Shown here piece after piece: positions 8,100-17,383 of a DNA stretch of 64,000 nucleotides. The stretch comes from Prauserella flavalba (GTDB lineage: Bacteria; Actinomycetota; Actinomycetes; Mycobacteriales; Pseudonocardiaceae). The DNA lies in contig NZ_MASU01000005.1 in assembly GCF_003202235.1 (NCBI RefSeq), positions 1,426,001-1,490,000 of the forward strand. Direction: 5' to 3'. Within the stretch, counting starts at the first letter, position 1; each line of letters begins with the position of its first letter. The notes below the pieces were generated by a model, which saw nothing but the letters and a program-made list of their open reading frames with translations, searched no databases and was not told the DNA's origin. Made by a program: the position numbers and the translations under genes.

Positions 8100-8777
8100 T
8101 CAGAAGGACTTCCCGGTCGCGGCCGTGTCGTCGACCTTCGCCCGCAGGTCATTGCGGACGTCCACGACGCCGGGGATCGCCGCGGTCAGGTTGCCCGCGA
8201 TGTCGACTTCGCTGCGCCGTTCCAGGGTCCCGGACAGGGAGACCACGCCATCCTTGACGTGGACCGTCACCGTGCCCGGGTCGAGCCACATCGCACGATG
8301 CAGCACCTCACGCCGCACGAGCTTGCCGAGCTCCTCGTCGGGCTGGAGGAAGACGCTGAGCACGTCCCTGCGCGCGACGACCCCGACAAGCTTGCCGGTC
8401 CCGTCGACGACGTAGAGCCTGCGCAGGTTGCCCTCGGCCAGGCGGCGGGCCGCCGAGCCCAGTGTGTCGTCCCGGCCGATGGTGACCACGTGCCGGGTCA
8501 TCACATCCTCCGCGAGCCTGCCGCGGGCACGGTTCCACCGCCGCCAGCGGCGCAGCTCGGTGAACAGCGACGGCGGTTCCGGCGCACCTCTGCGGTCCTC
8601 CTTGGCCAGGAGGTCGGCCTCCGACACCACGCCGATGGGCCGGTCCTGGGCGTCCACGACCGGAACCGAGCCGATGCCGTGCTCGGCGAGCACCGCGACG
8701 ATGTCCTTGAACGAGGTCTTCCCGGAGATGGTGACGACGGGGCGTGTCATGACGTCACCGACCGTGCGTCCACGCAT
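8100..8777 (-). CDS. CBS-pair and BON domain protein
   Basis: 225 aa, soluble. Two CBS motifs span about residues 5-60 and 85-140 (VGDVMTRPVVTISGKTSFKDIV and EDVMTRHVVTIGRDDTL, each ending with PVVDxxxxxxGVVxxxDLL-type turns). A BON domain covers the last 70 residues (VTVHVKDGVVSLSGTLERR, then AAIPGVVDVRNDL). CBS pairs bind adenine nucleotides, and BON folds bind membranes or phospholipids. A GGAGGTG ribosome site supports ATG 8777. It follows a sister CBS-BON gene with a 1-nt gap and is third in the unit DUF1918 - CBS-BON - CBS-BON. Four such proteins occur in the window. Confidence 0.88.
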   Translation of the reverse strand: MRGRTVGDVMTRPVVTISGKTSFKDIVAVLAEHGIGSVPVVDAQDRPIGVVSEADLLAKEDRRGAPEPPSLFTELRRWRRWNRARGRLAEDVMTRHVVTIGRDDTLGSAARRLAEGNLRRLYVVDGTGKLVGVVARRDVLSVFLQPDEELGKLVRREVLHRAMWLDPGTVTVHVKDGVVSLSGTLERRSEVDIAGNLTAAIPGVVDVRNDLRAKVDDTAATGKSF

Positions 8778-8778
8778 G

Positions 8779-9357
8779 TCACACCTCCGCGTGCCGAGGA
8801 GCCAGCTGGGTGCGGACAACGCCGGGGACGCTCTTGGCGAGCGCGTCCAGCATCTGCCGCTCCGCCGCGTCCGCGAAGTCTCCCCTGATCGTCGCGATGC
8901 CCCCGACCACCTCGACCGACCACCGGTTGCGGTGCCCGTCGTAGTCGGCCAGGACACCGCGCAGCTGCGCGGCGATCGCGTCGTCCTGCCGTACGAGCGG
9001 GCGCAGCAGGTCGCGCCTGCTGACCACGCCGATCAGGACACCTTCGTGCACCACGGGAACGCAACGCAGGCTGTCGGCGAGCATCTTGCGTCCGATGCGG
9101 ACCAGGTCGGTGTCCGCGGTGACCACCTCGACCGGTCTGGTCATCGAGGAGGCGACGGTCAGATCCGCCCGGCCCTGTGCCGACGCCTCGCCGCGCAGGG
9201 CATCGGCCTCCGTGAAGATGCCGATGACCCGGTCGTCCTCGTCGACGACGGGAAGCGCGGCGAAACCGTGCCGCAGCAACAGGGCGATCGCGTCCAGGAT
9301 GCTCGTGTCCGGGGACACCGTCACGACCGGCCTGCTCATGATGTCGCGAGCGTGCAT
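8779..9357 (-). CDS. CBS-pair and BON domain protein
   Basis: 192 aa. CBS1 is MHARDIMSRPVVTVSPDTS through PVVDEDDRVIGIFTEADAL. CBS2 runs from ASSMTRPVEVVTADTDLVRI through GVLIGVVSRRDLL. A compact BON domain follows (NRWSVEVVGGIATIRGDF to SVPGVVRTQLAP). Start 9357 is chosen because GAGGAG precedes it by 8 bp and the family begins with the xxARDIM motif; a longer in-frame start at 9393 would overlap the DUF1918 gene. It is the middle gene of a probable three-gene operon. Confidence 0.88.
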   Translation of the reverse strand: MHARDIMSRPVVTVSPDTSILDAIALLLRHGFAALPVVDEDDRVIGIFTEADALRGEASAQGRADLTVASSMTRPVEVVTADTDLVRIGRKMLADSLRCVPVVHEGVLIGVVSRRDLLRPLVRQDDAIAAQLRGVLADYDGHRNRWSVEVVGGIATIRGDFADAAERQMLDALAKSVPGVVRTQLAPRHAEV

Positions 9358-9367
9358 GGCGTACTCC

Positions 9368-9646
9368 TCAACTCGCCGGGATGTGCGCGGCATGGGCCCG
9401 GATCTCCTCCTGGGCCCGCTCGAACTGGCGGCGCTGACGCTCGTCGGCGGCCGACTTCTCCCGCGCGGTCAGCACGACGGCGTCGGGGCCGGGGAACACG
9501 AGGCCCTTGTGGTCGTCGCGCAGCCACCTGACGAGGAACGGCGGCTCGCCGTCTCGTCCCCGTACCTCCAGAATCTGGCCGAGCTCGTCGGGGCTGCCCA
9601 CGATGGTGCCCTTGACCAGCAACCAGTCTCCTGCCTGTGCCCGCAT
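9368..9646 (-). CDS. DUF1918 small protein (Rv0569 type)
   Basis: 92 aa. MRAQAGDWLLVKGTIVGSPD, then RGRDGEPPFLVRWLRDDHKG and VFPGPDAVVL match DUF1918, a short SH3-like beta-barrel family of unknown function found beside universal stress genes in actinobacteria. M. tuberculosis Rv0569, a DosR-regulon gene, belongs to it. Residues 62-92 form a charged helix (EKSAADERQRRQFERAQEEIR). It is the first gene of a unit with the two CBS-BON genes downstream. The divergent gap to 9817 contains operator-like palindromes. Confidence 0.85.
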   Translation of the reverse strand: MRAQAGDWLLVKGTIVGSPDELGQILEVRGRDGEPPFLVRWLRDDHKGLVFPGPDAVVLTAREKSAADERQRRQFERAQEEIRAHAAHIPAS

Positions 9647-9713
9647 GTCGGACCTCCACTCGGCTACCGGCGACCCTGCCGGGGACGTTACGAGCGCGCA
9701 CGGGCGCGGCGCT

Positions 9714-9752
9714 GCCTGCGTTGGTCACCGGGGCTGAGGACCAATGTCCCTG
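9714..9752. promoter_or_regulatory. putative tandem DevR-type operators
   Basis: TGC-GTTG-GTC (centre 9721.5) and GAGGACCAATGTCCCTG (core GAC-CAAT-GTC, centre 9743.5) are 22 bp apart. The second is one of the most symmetrical sites in the window, 73 bp before the ATG at 9817 and in the divergent gap with the DUF1918 gene. Confidence 0.55.
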
Positions 9753-9816
9753 CCCGTGGACGGCGACGGCGCCCACCATCGACACACGTCCTTGCGTTCC
9801 GGGGAAGGAGCGACTC

Positions 9817-10089
9817 ATGTCTGTGCCTCAGCTGCCCGGCCCGGCCGAAACCCCCACCATCGAGGTGCGGGTCTACCGCGGTGACGAGCTCATCGAGCGG
9901 AACCTCGCCGAATCCGACGAGGAGGCGGCCGCACTCGCGGACTTCTGGGCCGAGGTCGACGGCGTCACGTGCGACATCGACGACCTCGCCGTTCATCACC
10001 GGCCTGGCGACATCCTGGAGCCGGGCGCGGCCGAACCTGCCGACGTGGACTACCCGGCGAGTACCGTCCAGGGAGATGCGACATCATGA
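9817..10089 (+). CDS. small acidic hypothetical protein
   Basis: 90 aa, strongly acidic, no membrane segment or recognised motif. The core IEVRVYRGDELIERNLA, followed by an E/D-rich helix (ESDEEAAALADFWAEVD), looks like a small beta-alpha fold. GGGGAAGGAG sits 6 bp before the ATG, which decides this start. Its stop overlaps the next ATG (ATGA), so it is probably co-translated with the split-barrel protein. I do not recognise the family. A good operator-like site upstream and its neighbours place it in the dormancy set. Confidence 0.75.
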   Translation: MSVPQLPGPAETPTIEVRVYRGDELIERNLAESDEEAAALADFWAEVDGVTCDIDDLAVHHRPGDILEPGAAEPADVDYPASTVQGDATS

Positions 10090-10544
10090 TCACGCAGCGC
10101 GCGGGCAGGGAGCGCGAGGAGGCCGGGGCCGTCGGCGAACTCGGCCACCACGACTGCGTCGCCCTCGTCGCCGCACCGCACCACGAGAGGACCGCCCTGG
10201 TGTGGGTGGAGGGGTGGCGGCCCCTCCCGCTGGCCTGTTTCGTGTCGTACCAGGGCGACGTGCTGATCCCCACGGGCGAGAACCCGCTGCTCGCCGACAC
10301 GGTGTGCGGGCGCGCGGTGACGGTGGAGTTCCTCGATCGCGGTGGCGAGTGGGTCGTCCGCGGCACCGGCACGGCGCGCCCGTTGACCCGCGAGGACCTC
10401 CCACCTCGCGTGCCGTCGGCGGCGACCGAGCCGGCCATGCTCCATGCCTCCCGCTACGGCATCCACGTGCATGTGAGCCGGTTCTCCGGCACGCGATCGC
10501 CCGCCGCCCCGGACAGCGCGGTGCTCCATGGTGGCCACGCCTGA
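10086..10544 (+). CDS. pyridoxamine 5'-phosphate oxidase-like split-barrel protein
   Basis: 152 aa. The pattern VALVAAPHHERTALVWVEGW, LPLACFVSYQGDVLIPTGE, then AVTVEFLDRGGEWVVRGTG resembles FMN/F420-binding split-barrel proteins of about 150 aa. M. tuberculosis Rv0080 and Rv3129 are DosR-regulon proteins of this general kind. ATG 10086 overlaps the stop of the 90-aa gene. The last residues overlap the next gene by 17 bp. Cofactor and substrate cannot be read from the sequence, and the fold call is moderately sure. Confidence 0.65.
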   Translation: MITQRAGREREEAGAVGELGHHDCVALVAAPHHERTALVWVEGWRPLPLACFVSYQGDVLIPTGENPLLADTVCGRAVTVEFLDRGGEWVVRGTGTARPLTREDLPPRVPSAATEPAMLHASRYGIHVHVSRFSGTRSPAAPDSAVLHGGHA

Positions 10545-11661
10545 ACGGCTGGGTGCGGAGCGGCTCGCAGCCGCCGATAATCTGCGGGCCATGCTGGTGG
10601 CGTGGATCATCGGCGGTCACGCCCTGCTCGGGTACTCCGCCATCGGCGGCTGGGCCTACGACGAGCTCAACGAGGTCACGTTCAGCCCGGGGGCCGAGCG
10701 GGTGCTCATCACGATTCTCGGCCCGTCCGCGTTGTTCTTCCTGGGTGCCTTCTTCCTGATCGCCGGGTTGTTCACCCCGGGCTCCCGCGAACGGAGGGGA
10801 ACACGGGCGTTCGTCACGCACCGGACGGTGCGGCTCGGCATCCCGTTCCTGGCCAGCCTGCTCCTGGTGTGGCCGCTGACGCTGTGGCTTGCCTACCGCG
10901 CCACGGGCGAGCACGTCTCCTACTGGTGGCTGCTCACGGGCCGCCCGCGGCTGCTGGACTCGGGCTCGCTCTGGTTCGTGGCCGTGCTGCTGATCTTCTC
11001 GTTCGCCTACGCCACCGTGGCGAGGCCGCGTCCCGCCCGGGCCGTCCCGGGTGGACGGACCGTGCTGGGTCTCGTGCTCGTGCTCGCGCTGACGACGTTC
11101 GCCGTGCGCTTGTGGGTCGCGGCGCGCGACCGCGAGCTGTTCGACCTGCACGTGTGGCTGTGGCCGCAGCTGGCCGCGATGTTCTGGCTGGGGGCCGCGC
11201 AGGCGCACACCGGGCTCGCGAGCCGGGTCCCGGACCGGCTCTACCGATGCTGCGGCGTCGCGCTGGCCGGCGTGGTGCTGTCGGTGCCCGTGCTGGCGGT
11301 CGCAGCCGGGGTCACCGACGTCGCGGCGGGCTCGGCGGTGTTCCTCGGCGGCCCGCGCTGGGAGGCGCTGCTCTTCGCGACGGTCGAGGCCGCACTGGTG
11401 GTTCCCGGGTCGATCTGGCTGCTCGGCGTCGCGCAGCGCCACCTCCACCGCACCAGCGGCTTCGCCTCGGCCGCCGCGCGCGCGTCGTTCGCCGCGTTCA
11501 TCCTGCAGGGCCCGGTGCTGATCGCCCTCGCCACGGCGGCCCGCCCGCTCCCGATGCCAGCCGGGGTCAAGGCACCCCTGGTCGCCGTGTGCGCGATCGC
11601 GTGCTGCTTCGGCCTCGGCCGCCTCGCCGTCACCCGGACCCCGCTGGGCGCGCTGTTGTGA
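10528..11661 (+). CDS. acyltransferase 3 family membrane protein
   Basis: 377 aa with about ten transmembrane helices. The start ADNLRAMLVAWIIGGHALLGY has the R-x10-H layout of the acyltransferase-3 family catalytic helix. It continues with LGAFFLIAGLFTPGSRERRG and TVRLGIPFLASLLLVWPLTL. Such enzymes acylate cell-wall sugars or glucans on the membrane. It overlaps the split-barrel gene by 17 bp, so it is probably in the same transcript. At the 3' end it overlaps the convergent pncB gene by 32 bp. The substrate is unknown. Confidence 0.8.
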   Translation: MVATPERLGAERLAAADNLRAMLVAWIIGGHALLGYSAIGGWAYDELNEVTFSPGAERVLITILGPSALFFLGAFFLIAGLFTPGSRERRGTRAFVTHRTVRLGIPFLASLLLVWPLTLWLAYRATGEHVSYWWLLTGRPRLLDSGSLWFVAVLLIFSFAYATVARPRPARAVPGGRTVLGLVLVLALTTFAVRLWVAARDRELFDLHVWLWPQLAAMFWLGAAQAHTGLASRVPDRLYRCCGVALAGVVLSVPVLAVAAGVTDVAAGSAVFLGGPRWEALLFATVEAALVVPGSIWLLGVAQRHLHRTSGFASAAARASFAAFILQGPVLIALATAARPLPMPAGVKAPLVAVCAIACCFGLGRLAVTRTPLGALL

Positions 11662-12976
11662 ACGCCTGCCGCGTCAGCCGCTCGGTGAGGGCCCGCAAGG
11701 CGGGCGAGTGCACGACGCTGATCGGCTCCGGTCCTCGCAGCCACCGGGCTCCCGCTGGCAGCCACGCGAGATCGTTCCGTAGCCGTTCGCGGCCGTCGGC
11801 GACGGAGTCCGGCCGGCCCTGCCTGATCCCTCCCCGCATCACCGAGACCAGCATGGGTTCCCTGCCGCCCGGGGTTGCTTCCTCCCGCAAGCACAGCAGA
11901 TCCGGCTCGTCCGCCGTCGCAGCCCGGTAGACCTGCTTCGCACCCGGTGCGGTGGCCTTGCCCGGGGAAAGCTTGAGCACGGGCCTGCCCGCGTAGTCGA
12001 CCAGCTTGTAGGCGCTGTCCAGCGACGGCGCGTCGGCGGACACGCCGACCTTGGTGCCGACACCGAACGCGTCGATGGGCGCTCTCTCGGTCACCAGACG
12101 GGCGATGTCGTACTCGTCGAGTCCACCACTGGCCATGATCCGTGCGCGGAGGAACCCGGCCTGGTCCAGCAGTCGTCTGGCCAGGTGAGCCAGTGCCCCG
12201 AGGTCGCCCGAGTCAAGCCGCACTCCCAGTCGCTCCCCGGGGAGGCCGAACTCGCGCGCGACCTGGATGGCGGTCCGCACACCGCGCTCGGTATCGAAGG
12301 TGTCCACAAGAAACACGGCACCAGCCGGAAAGTCGGTGGCGAAGGCGCGAAACGCGAGCGACTCGTCCGCGAAGGCCTGCACGTAGGAATGAGCCATCGT
12401 GCCCATCGCGGTGAGACCCCAGGTTCTGGCGGCGGCGACGTTGCTCGTGCCCGCGAACCCGGCGATGGCGCACGCTCTCGCGACCGCGTCGGCCGCCTCC
12501 AAGCCGTGGGTCCGCCGGGCCGCGAAGTCGACCAGGTCGGCGTCTGGCGCCGCGAGCACGCACCGGGCGGCCTTCGTCGCCACCGAGGTCTGAAAGGTAA
12601 CGAAGTTCAGCAACGCCGTCTCGACCAGCTGTGGCTGGGGCAAGGGCGCGGTGACCTCCAGCAAGGGCTCTCCCGCGAACACCACCCTGCCTTCCGGAAC
12701 GGCCCAGACGTCGCCCTCGAAGCGCAGCGCACGCAGCGCGGCAAGGTCCGGAGGCGGCACCCCCATCGTCCCGGCCAGGTACGCCAGCTCGTCGTCGTCG
12801 AACCGAAACCGTTCCAGGAACGCCAGCGAGTCGGCGAGGCCGGCGGCGACAAGGCACCCTCGGTCGGGGGGCAGCCTGCGCGCGAACAGGCTGAACGTCG
12901 CCTGCCCGGTCAGGGACCGGCGCAGGTAGCTCACCGCCATCCGGATCTCGTAGAGATCGGTGTGCAGCGCGGTCAT
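11630..12976 (-). CDS. pncB: nicotinate phosphoribosyltransferase
   Basis: 448 aa, the length of mycobacterial PncB2. N-terminal TALHTDLYEIRMAVSYLRR, FAARRTHGLEAADAVARA, then GTSNVAAARTWGLTAMGTMAHSYVQAF with the His that is phosphorylated in this family, and GVGTKVGVSADAPSLD near residue 315. It makes nicotinate mononucleotide from nicotinate and PRPP, using ATP, for NAD salvage. M. tuberculosis pncB2 (Rv0573c) is DosR-controlled, so its place here fits. ATG 12976 overlaps the stop of the upstream lipoprotein gene (ATGA). The longer open frame upstream reads out of frame through that gene. Confidence 0.93.
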   Translation of the reverse strand: MTALHTDLYEIRMAVSYLRRSLTGQATFSLFARRLPPDRGCLVAAGLADSLAFLERFRFDDDELAYLAGTMGVPPPDLAALRALRFEGDVWAVPEGRVVFAGEPLLEVTAPLPQPQLVETALLNFVTFQTSVATKAARCVLAAPDADLVDFAARRTHGLEAADAVARACAIAGFAGTSNVAAARTWGLTAMGTMAHSYVQAFADESLAFRAFATDFPAGAVFLVDTFDTERGVRTAIQVAREFGLPGERLGVRLDSGDLGALAHLARRLLDQAGFLRARIMASGGLDEYDIARLVTERAPIDAFGVGTKVGVSADAPSLDSAYKLVDYAGRPVLKLSPGKATAPGAKQVYRAATADEPDLLCLREEATPGGREPMLVSVMRGGIRQGRPDSVADGRERLRNDLAWLPAGARWLRGPEPISVVHSPALRALTERLTRQAFTTARPAGSG

Positions 12977-13686
12977 GTTGGCCACTGGTGCGCGATGTCG
13001 ACGACGATCCGCCGGATCTGGTTCGCCGAGTCGAGCACGCTGAACGCCCACATGGGCAGCTTCCCCCGCACGCCGACGGCGAAGGTGCACTGGCCTTCGA
13101 AGAAGCCGGCGAACCGCACCGCCCGCAGGGTGCGCCAGCCTGCGAGCTCGGCGGGCGTGTAGAAGTAGTCGCCGGTGCGGGCCGGCGTCGAGCCCGGCTG
13201 GTGTCCCTGTTCGTCGAAGCCGAGCGGTGGCGCCAGCACGACCACCTCGAGCGCCGCCGCCCCGGCAACCGGGATCGGGTCGCCGGCGCCGTCCGCGCGC
13301 ACCACGGGAACGTAACGCACGAAGAAGCCCGCCTGCGCTGGGCCGTTGATGTCGAACACCACACGGTCGAAGCATGCGTGCCTGCCCACCCGCACGAGAT
13401 ACAGCGCTTCCCTGCTCATCCCGGGCGCCGTGTCCTCGCCGGTCGTCCAGCCCCGGGTCTCGGGGCAACGCGCGGGGCGGTGCGGGGGCGCCGCCGTCCG
13501 TGGCGCCGTGGGTGAGGCAGGGGGCGCCGGCGTCGCCCGATCGCCGGAGGAAGGTGTGGTCGTGCTCGTCGGCGCGGGGGTTGGCGAGGCTCCCACCTGT
13601 CCGCCGGGGTTCGTGCCACCACCGCCGCACGCACCCGCCAGTACCAACACCGCGGCGACAGCCACCGTGCTCAACGCGGTACGCAT
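12973..13686 (-). CDS. AMIN-like domain lipoprotein
   Basis: 237 aa. MRTALSTVAVAAVLVLAGAC is a lipoprotein signal with lipobox LAGAC (Cys at about residue 20), so the protein is probably anchored outside the cell membrane. A Pro/Thr/Ser linker (about 30-75) is followed by a domain of about 150 residues with HACFDRVVFDI, FFVRYVPVV, TLRAVRFAGFFEGQCTFAVG and FSVLDSANQIRRIVVDIA, matching AMIN-like actinobacterial lipoproteins. ATG 13686 has CTGGAGGCACG upstream; a longer frame to 13941 lacks a signal peptide at its start. It is co-translated with pncB by ATGA overlap. Confidence 0.82.
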   Translation of the reverse strand: MRTALSTVAVAAVLVLAGACGGGGTNPGGQVGASPTPAPTSTTTPSSGDRATPAPPASPTAPRTAAPPHRPARCPETRGWTTGEDTAPGMSREALYLVRVGRHACFDRVVFDINGPAQAGFFVRYVPVVRADGAGDPIPVAGAAALEVVVLAPPLGFDEQGHQPGSTPARTGDYFYTPAELAGWRTLRAVRFAGFFEGQCTFAVGVRGKLPMWAFSVLDSANQIRRIVVDIAHQWPT

Positions 13687-13754
13687 GATCGTGCCTCCAG
13701 TCCACGACCGGATGGTCGCCCACCCAGCCTCGCGGCGCGGCCACCCGCGGACAC

Positions 13755-13796
13755 AGTGCCGCGAGTCCTCGCGCCCGAGGACCTTCGCCACCAGCG
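13755..13796. promoter_or_regulatory. putative tandem DevR-type operators
   Basis: In the 291-bp divergent gap before the damaged sensor kinase: core GCC-GCGA-GTC centred at 13762.5 and GAGGACCTTCGCCACC (core GAC-CTTC-GCC) centred at 13784.5, 22 bp apart. The remainder of the gap, 13797-13977, is less GC-rich, and I see no further signal except GGGGGGAG at 13955-13962. Confidence 0.5.
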
Positions 13797-13977
13797 CGCT
13801 CACTCTACTGTGGACCGACAGCTCGACAAGAATCGCCGCAAGAGGGGGATTCTCCGTTATTCGCCGAGGTGACTCCTCCGAACCGCTGAACAACCGTCTC
13901 AAACCGTAACGAACTGCCGGATACGCCCGACCATCCAGCACGATGTCCGACTATTGGGGGGAGCGAACAGACGTGCC

Positions 13978-15746
<1,769 letters not shown>

Positions 15747-15749
15747 GCC

Positions 15750-15765
15750 GGGGACTTCCGGCCCT
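15750..15765. promoter_or_regulatory. putative DevR-type operator before gap
   Basis: GGGGACTTCCGGCCCT, core GAC-TTCC-GGC, centre 15757.5, 87 bp before the GAPDH ATG, in the 98-bp gap between the sensor kinase and gap. It is among the closest to the mycobacterial DosR consensus (GGGACT... arm). Confidence 0.5.
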
Positions 15766-15844
15766 GTGGCTTGGCAACAGTGGCGACGAGCCTGGGAGCG
15801 ACACCGGCATCTTCGCCGGTTCCGCCACCACGAGGAGGAGACCG

Positions 15845-16852
15845 ATGACGACCCGCCTCGCCATCAACGGGTTCGGCAGAATCGGGCGCGACGTGCTGCG
15901 CTGCGTGCTCGACCGGGGACGAGAGGACATCGACGTCGTCGCCGTGAACGACCTCACCTCGCCCGAGACGCTCGCCCACCTGCTGGAGTACGACTCCACC
16001 TACGGCAGGCTGCCCTACGACGTCTCCGTGCACGACTCGGTCATCGAGGTGGGTGACCAGCGGATCCACGCCTTCGGCGCCGCTGACCCGGCCAAGCTCC
16101 CGTGGGGGGCCCACGAGGTGGACGTGGTGCTCGAGTCGACCGGCCGCTTCCGCACCCGCGAGGCCGCAGCGAAGCACCTCGACGCTGGAGCCCGCAAGGT
16201 GGTGATCTCGGCGCCGGGCAAGGACGTCGACGCCACGCTCGTGCTGGGCGTGAACGAGGACACCTACGACCCTGCCGCACACCACGTCGTCTCCAACGCG
16301 TCCTGCACGACCAACTGCGTGGCGCCCATGATCCTGGTACTGCACCGCGCTTTCGGGGTGCGCAGGGGGCTCATGACCACGATCCACAGCTACACCAACG
16401 ACCAATCGCTGCTGGATGGCCCGCACAAGGATCTCCGCAGGGCCCGGTCGGCGGCCGTCAACCTCATCCCCACCAACACCGGCGCGGCACGAGCGATCGG
16501 CACGGTCATCCCCGAGCTGGCCGGCAGGCTCGACGGCGTCGCCGTGCGCGTGCCGGTGGAGGACGGGTCGCTGACCGACCTCACCGTCGAGCTGGACACG
16601 CCGGTCACGACCGGGCAGCTGAACCGCGCCTTCGCCGACGCCGCCGCGGGCCCGCTCAAGGGAATCCTGCGCTACACGGAGAAACCCATCGTGTCCCGCG
16701 ACATCGTGGGCGACCCGGCGTCGTGCGTCTTCGACGCCGAGCTCAGCAAGGCCGAGGAGAACATCGTCAAGGTCTTCGGCTGGTACGACAACGAATGGGG
16801 CTACGCCAACCGCACCGTCGACCTCGTCGACCTCATCGCCAAAACCCTCTGA
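15845..16852 (+). CDS. gap: type I glyceraldehyde-3-phosphate dehydrogenase
   Basis: 335 aa, full length. The Rossmann start is RLAINGFGRIGRDVLR. The catalytic Cys is in SNASCTTNCVAPM at about residues 150-162, followed by SYTNDQSLLDGPHKD with the catalytic region His, and the C-terminal helix WYDNEWGYANRTVDLV. It oxidises glyceraldehyde-3-phosphate with NAD+ and phosphate, or runs in reverse in gluconeogenesis. GAGGAGGAG precedes ATG 15845. It leads a same-strand run with the mini FBP aldolase/phosphatase-like gene and a site-2 protease. Its location inside the dormancy island suggests a condition-specific second GAPDH (inference). Confidence 0.95.
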   Translation: MTTRLAINGFGRIGRDVLRCVLDRGREDIDVVAVNDLTSPETLAHLLEYDSTYGRLPYDVSVHDSVIEVGDQRIHAFGAADPAKLPWGAHEVDVVLESTGRFRTREAAAKHLDAGARKVVISAPGKDVDATLVLGVNEDTYDPAAHHVVSNASCTTNCVAPMILVLHRAFGVRRGLMTTIHSYTNDQSLLDGPHKDLRRARSAAVNLIPTNTGAARAIGTVIPELAGRLDGVAVRVPVEDGSLTDLTVELDTPVTTGQLNRAFADAAAGPLKGILRYTEKPIVSRDIVGDPASCVFDAELSKAEENIVKVFGWYDNEWGYANRTVDLVDLIAKTL

Positions 16853-16876
16853 CACGAGCGGAGGAGCAGCAACATC

Positions 16877-17374
16877 ATGACCACTCTCAGCATCATCAAG
16901 GCCGATACCGGCGGATTCGTCGGGCGCTCCGCCGTGCACCCGGTCCTGCTCGCCTCCGCCCGGGACGCGCTGTACTCGGCGGTGGGCGACGGGCTCCTGC
17001 CCGACGGGCGCACCGCCGCGTGCGGCGACGACCTCTCGCTGAGAGCGGCCCAGGAGCACGGCCCTGACTACACCCGCATCCACGAGCACGCGCACCCGAG
17101 CCGGTTCGACGACCCGCCCCGCGTGGTGGCGCTCGGCTTCGAAATCCGCGACGGCGAGCTCGCCGGCCCGAGGGACATCTTCGTCGATCCCGCGTTCGAC
17201 CGGGCACGGGCGCAGGCCAACGAGGCGATGGACTACCTGCGCCGCCACGGCCCCTTCGAACCGCACCGCCTTCCGCTGGAGGACCTGGAGTACACGACGA
17301 TGCGGGTGCTCGGGGAACGCATGGCGCCACGATGGCGGCCGATGGCTCCGGACCCGGTCACCACACCCGGCTGA
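16877..17374 (+). CDS. miniature class V fructose-1,6-bisphosphatase/aldolase-like protein
   Basis: 165 aa. The N-terminus SIIKADTGGFVGRSAVHP, followed by GDDLSL, matches the start of archaeal-type FBP aldolase/phosphatase (usually 365-400 aa), including the metal-binding Asp and His. The C-terminus RFDDPPRVVALGFEIRDGE, FVDPAFDRARAQANEAMDYL and LRRHGPFEPHRLPLEDLEYTT matches that family's end. About 200 central residues are absent, joined in frame near residue 70. The lost part contains the Schiff-base Lys region and several metal ligands, so normal activity is unlikely. The frame is clean, with AGGAGCAGC ahead of ATG, so it appears to be a maintained gene. It lies 24 bp after gap. Confidence 0.75.
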   Translation: MTTLSIIKADTGGFVGRSAVHPVLLASARDALYSAVGDGLLPDGRTAACGDDLSLRAAQEHGPDYTRIHEHAHPSRFDDPPRVVALGFEIRDGELAGPRDIFVDPAFDRARAQANEAMDYLRRHGPFEPHRLPLEDLEYTTMRVLGERMAPRWRPMAPDPVTTPG

Positions 17375-17383
17375 GGACGTCCC

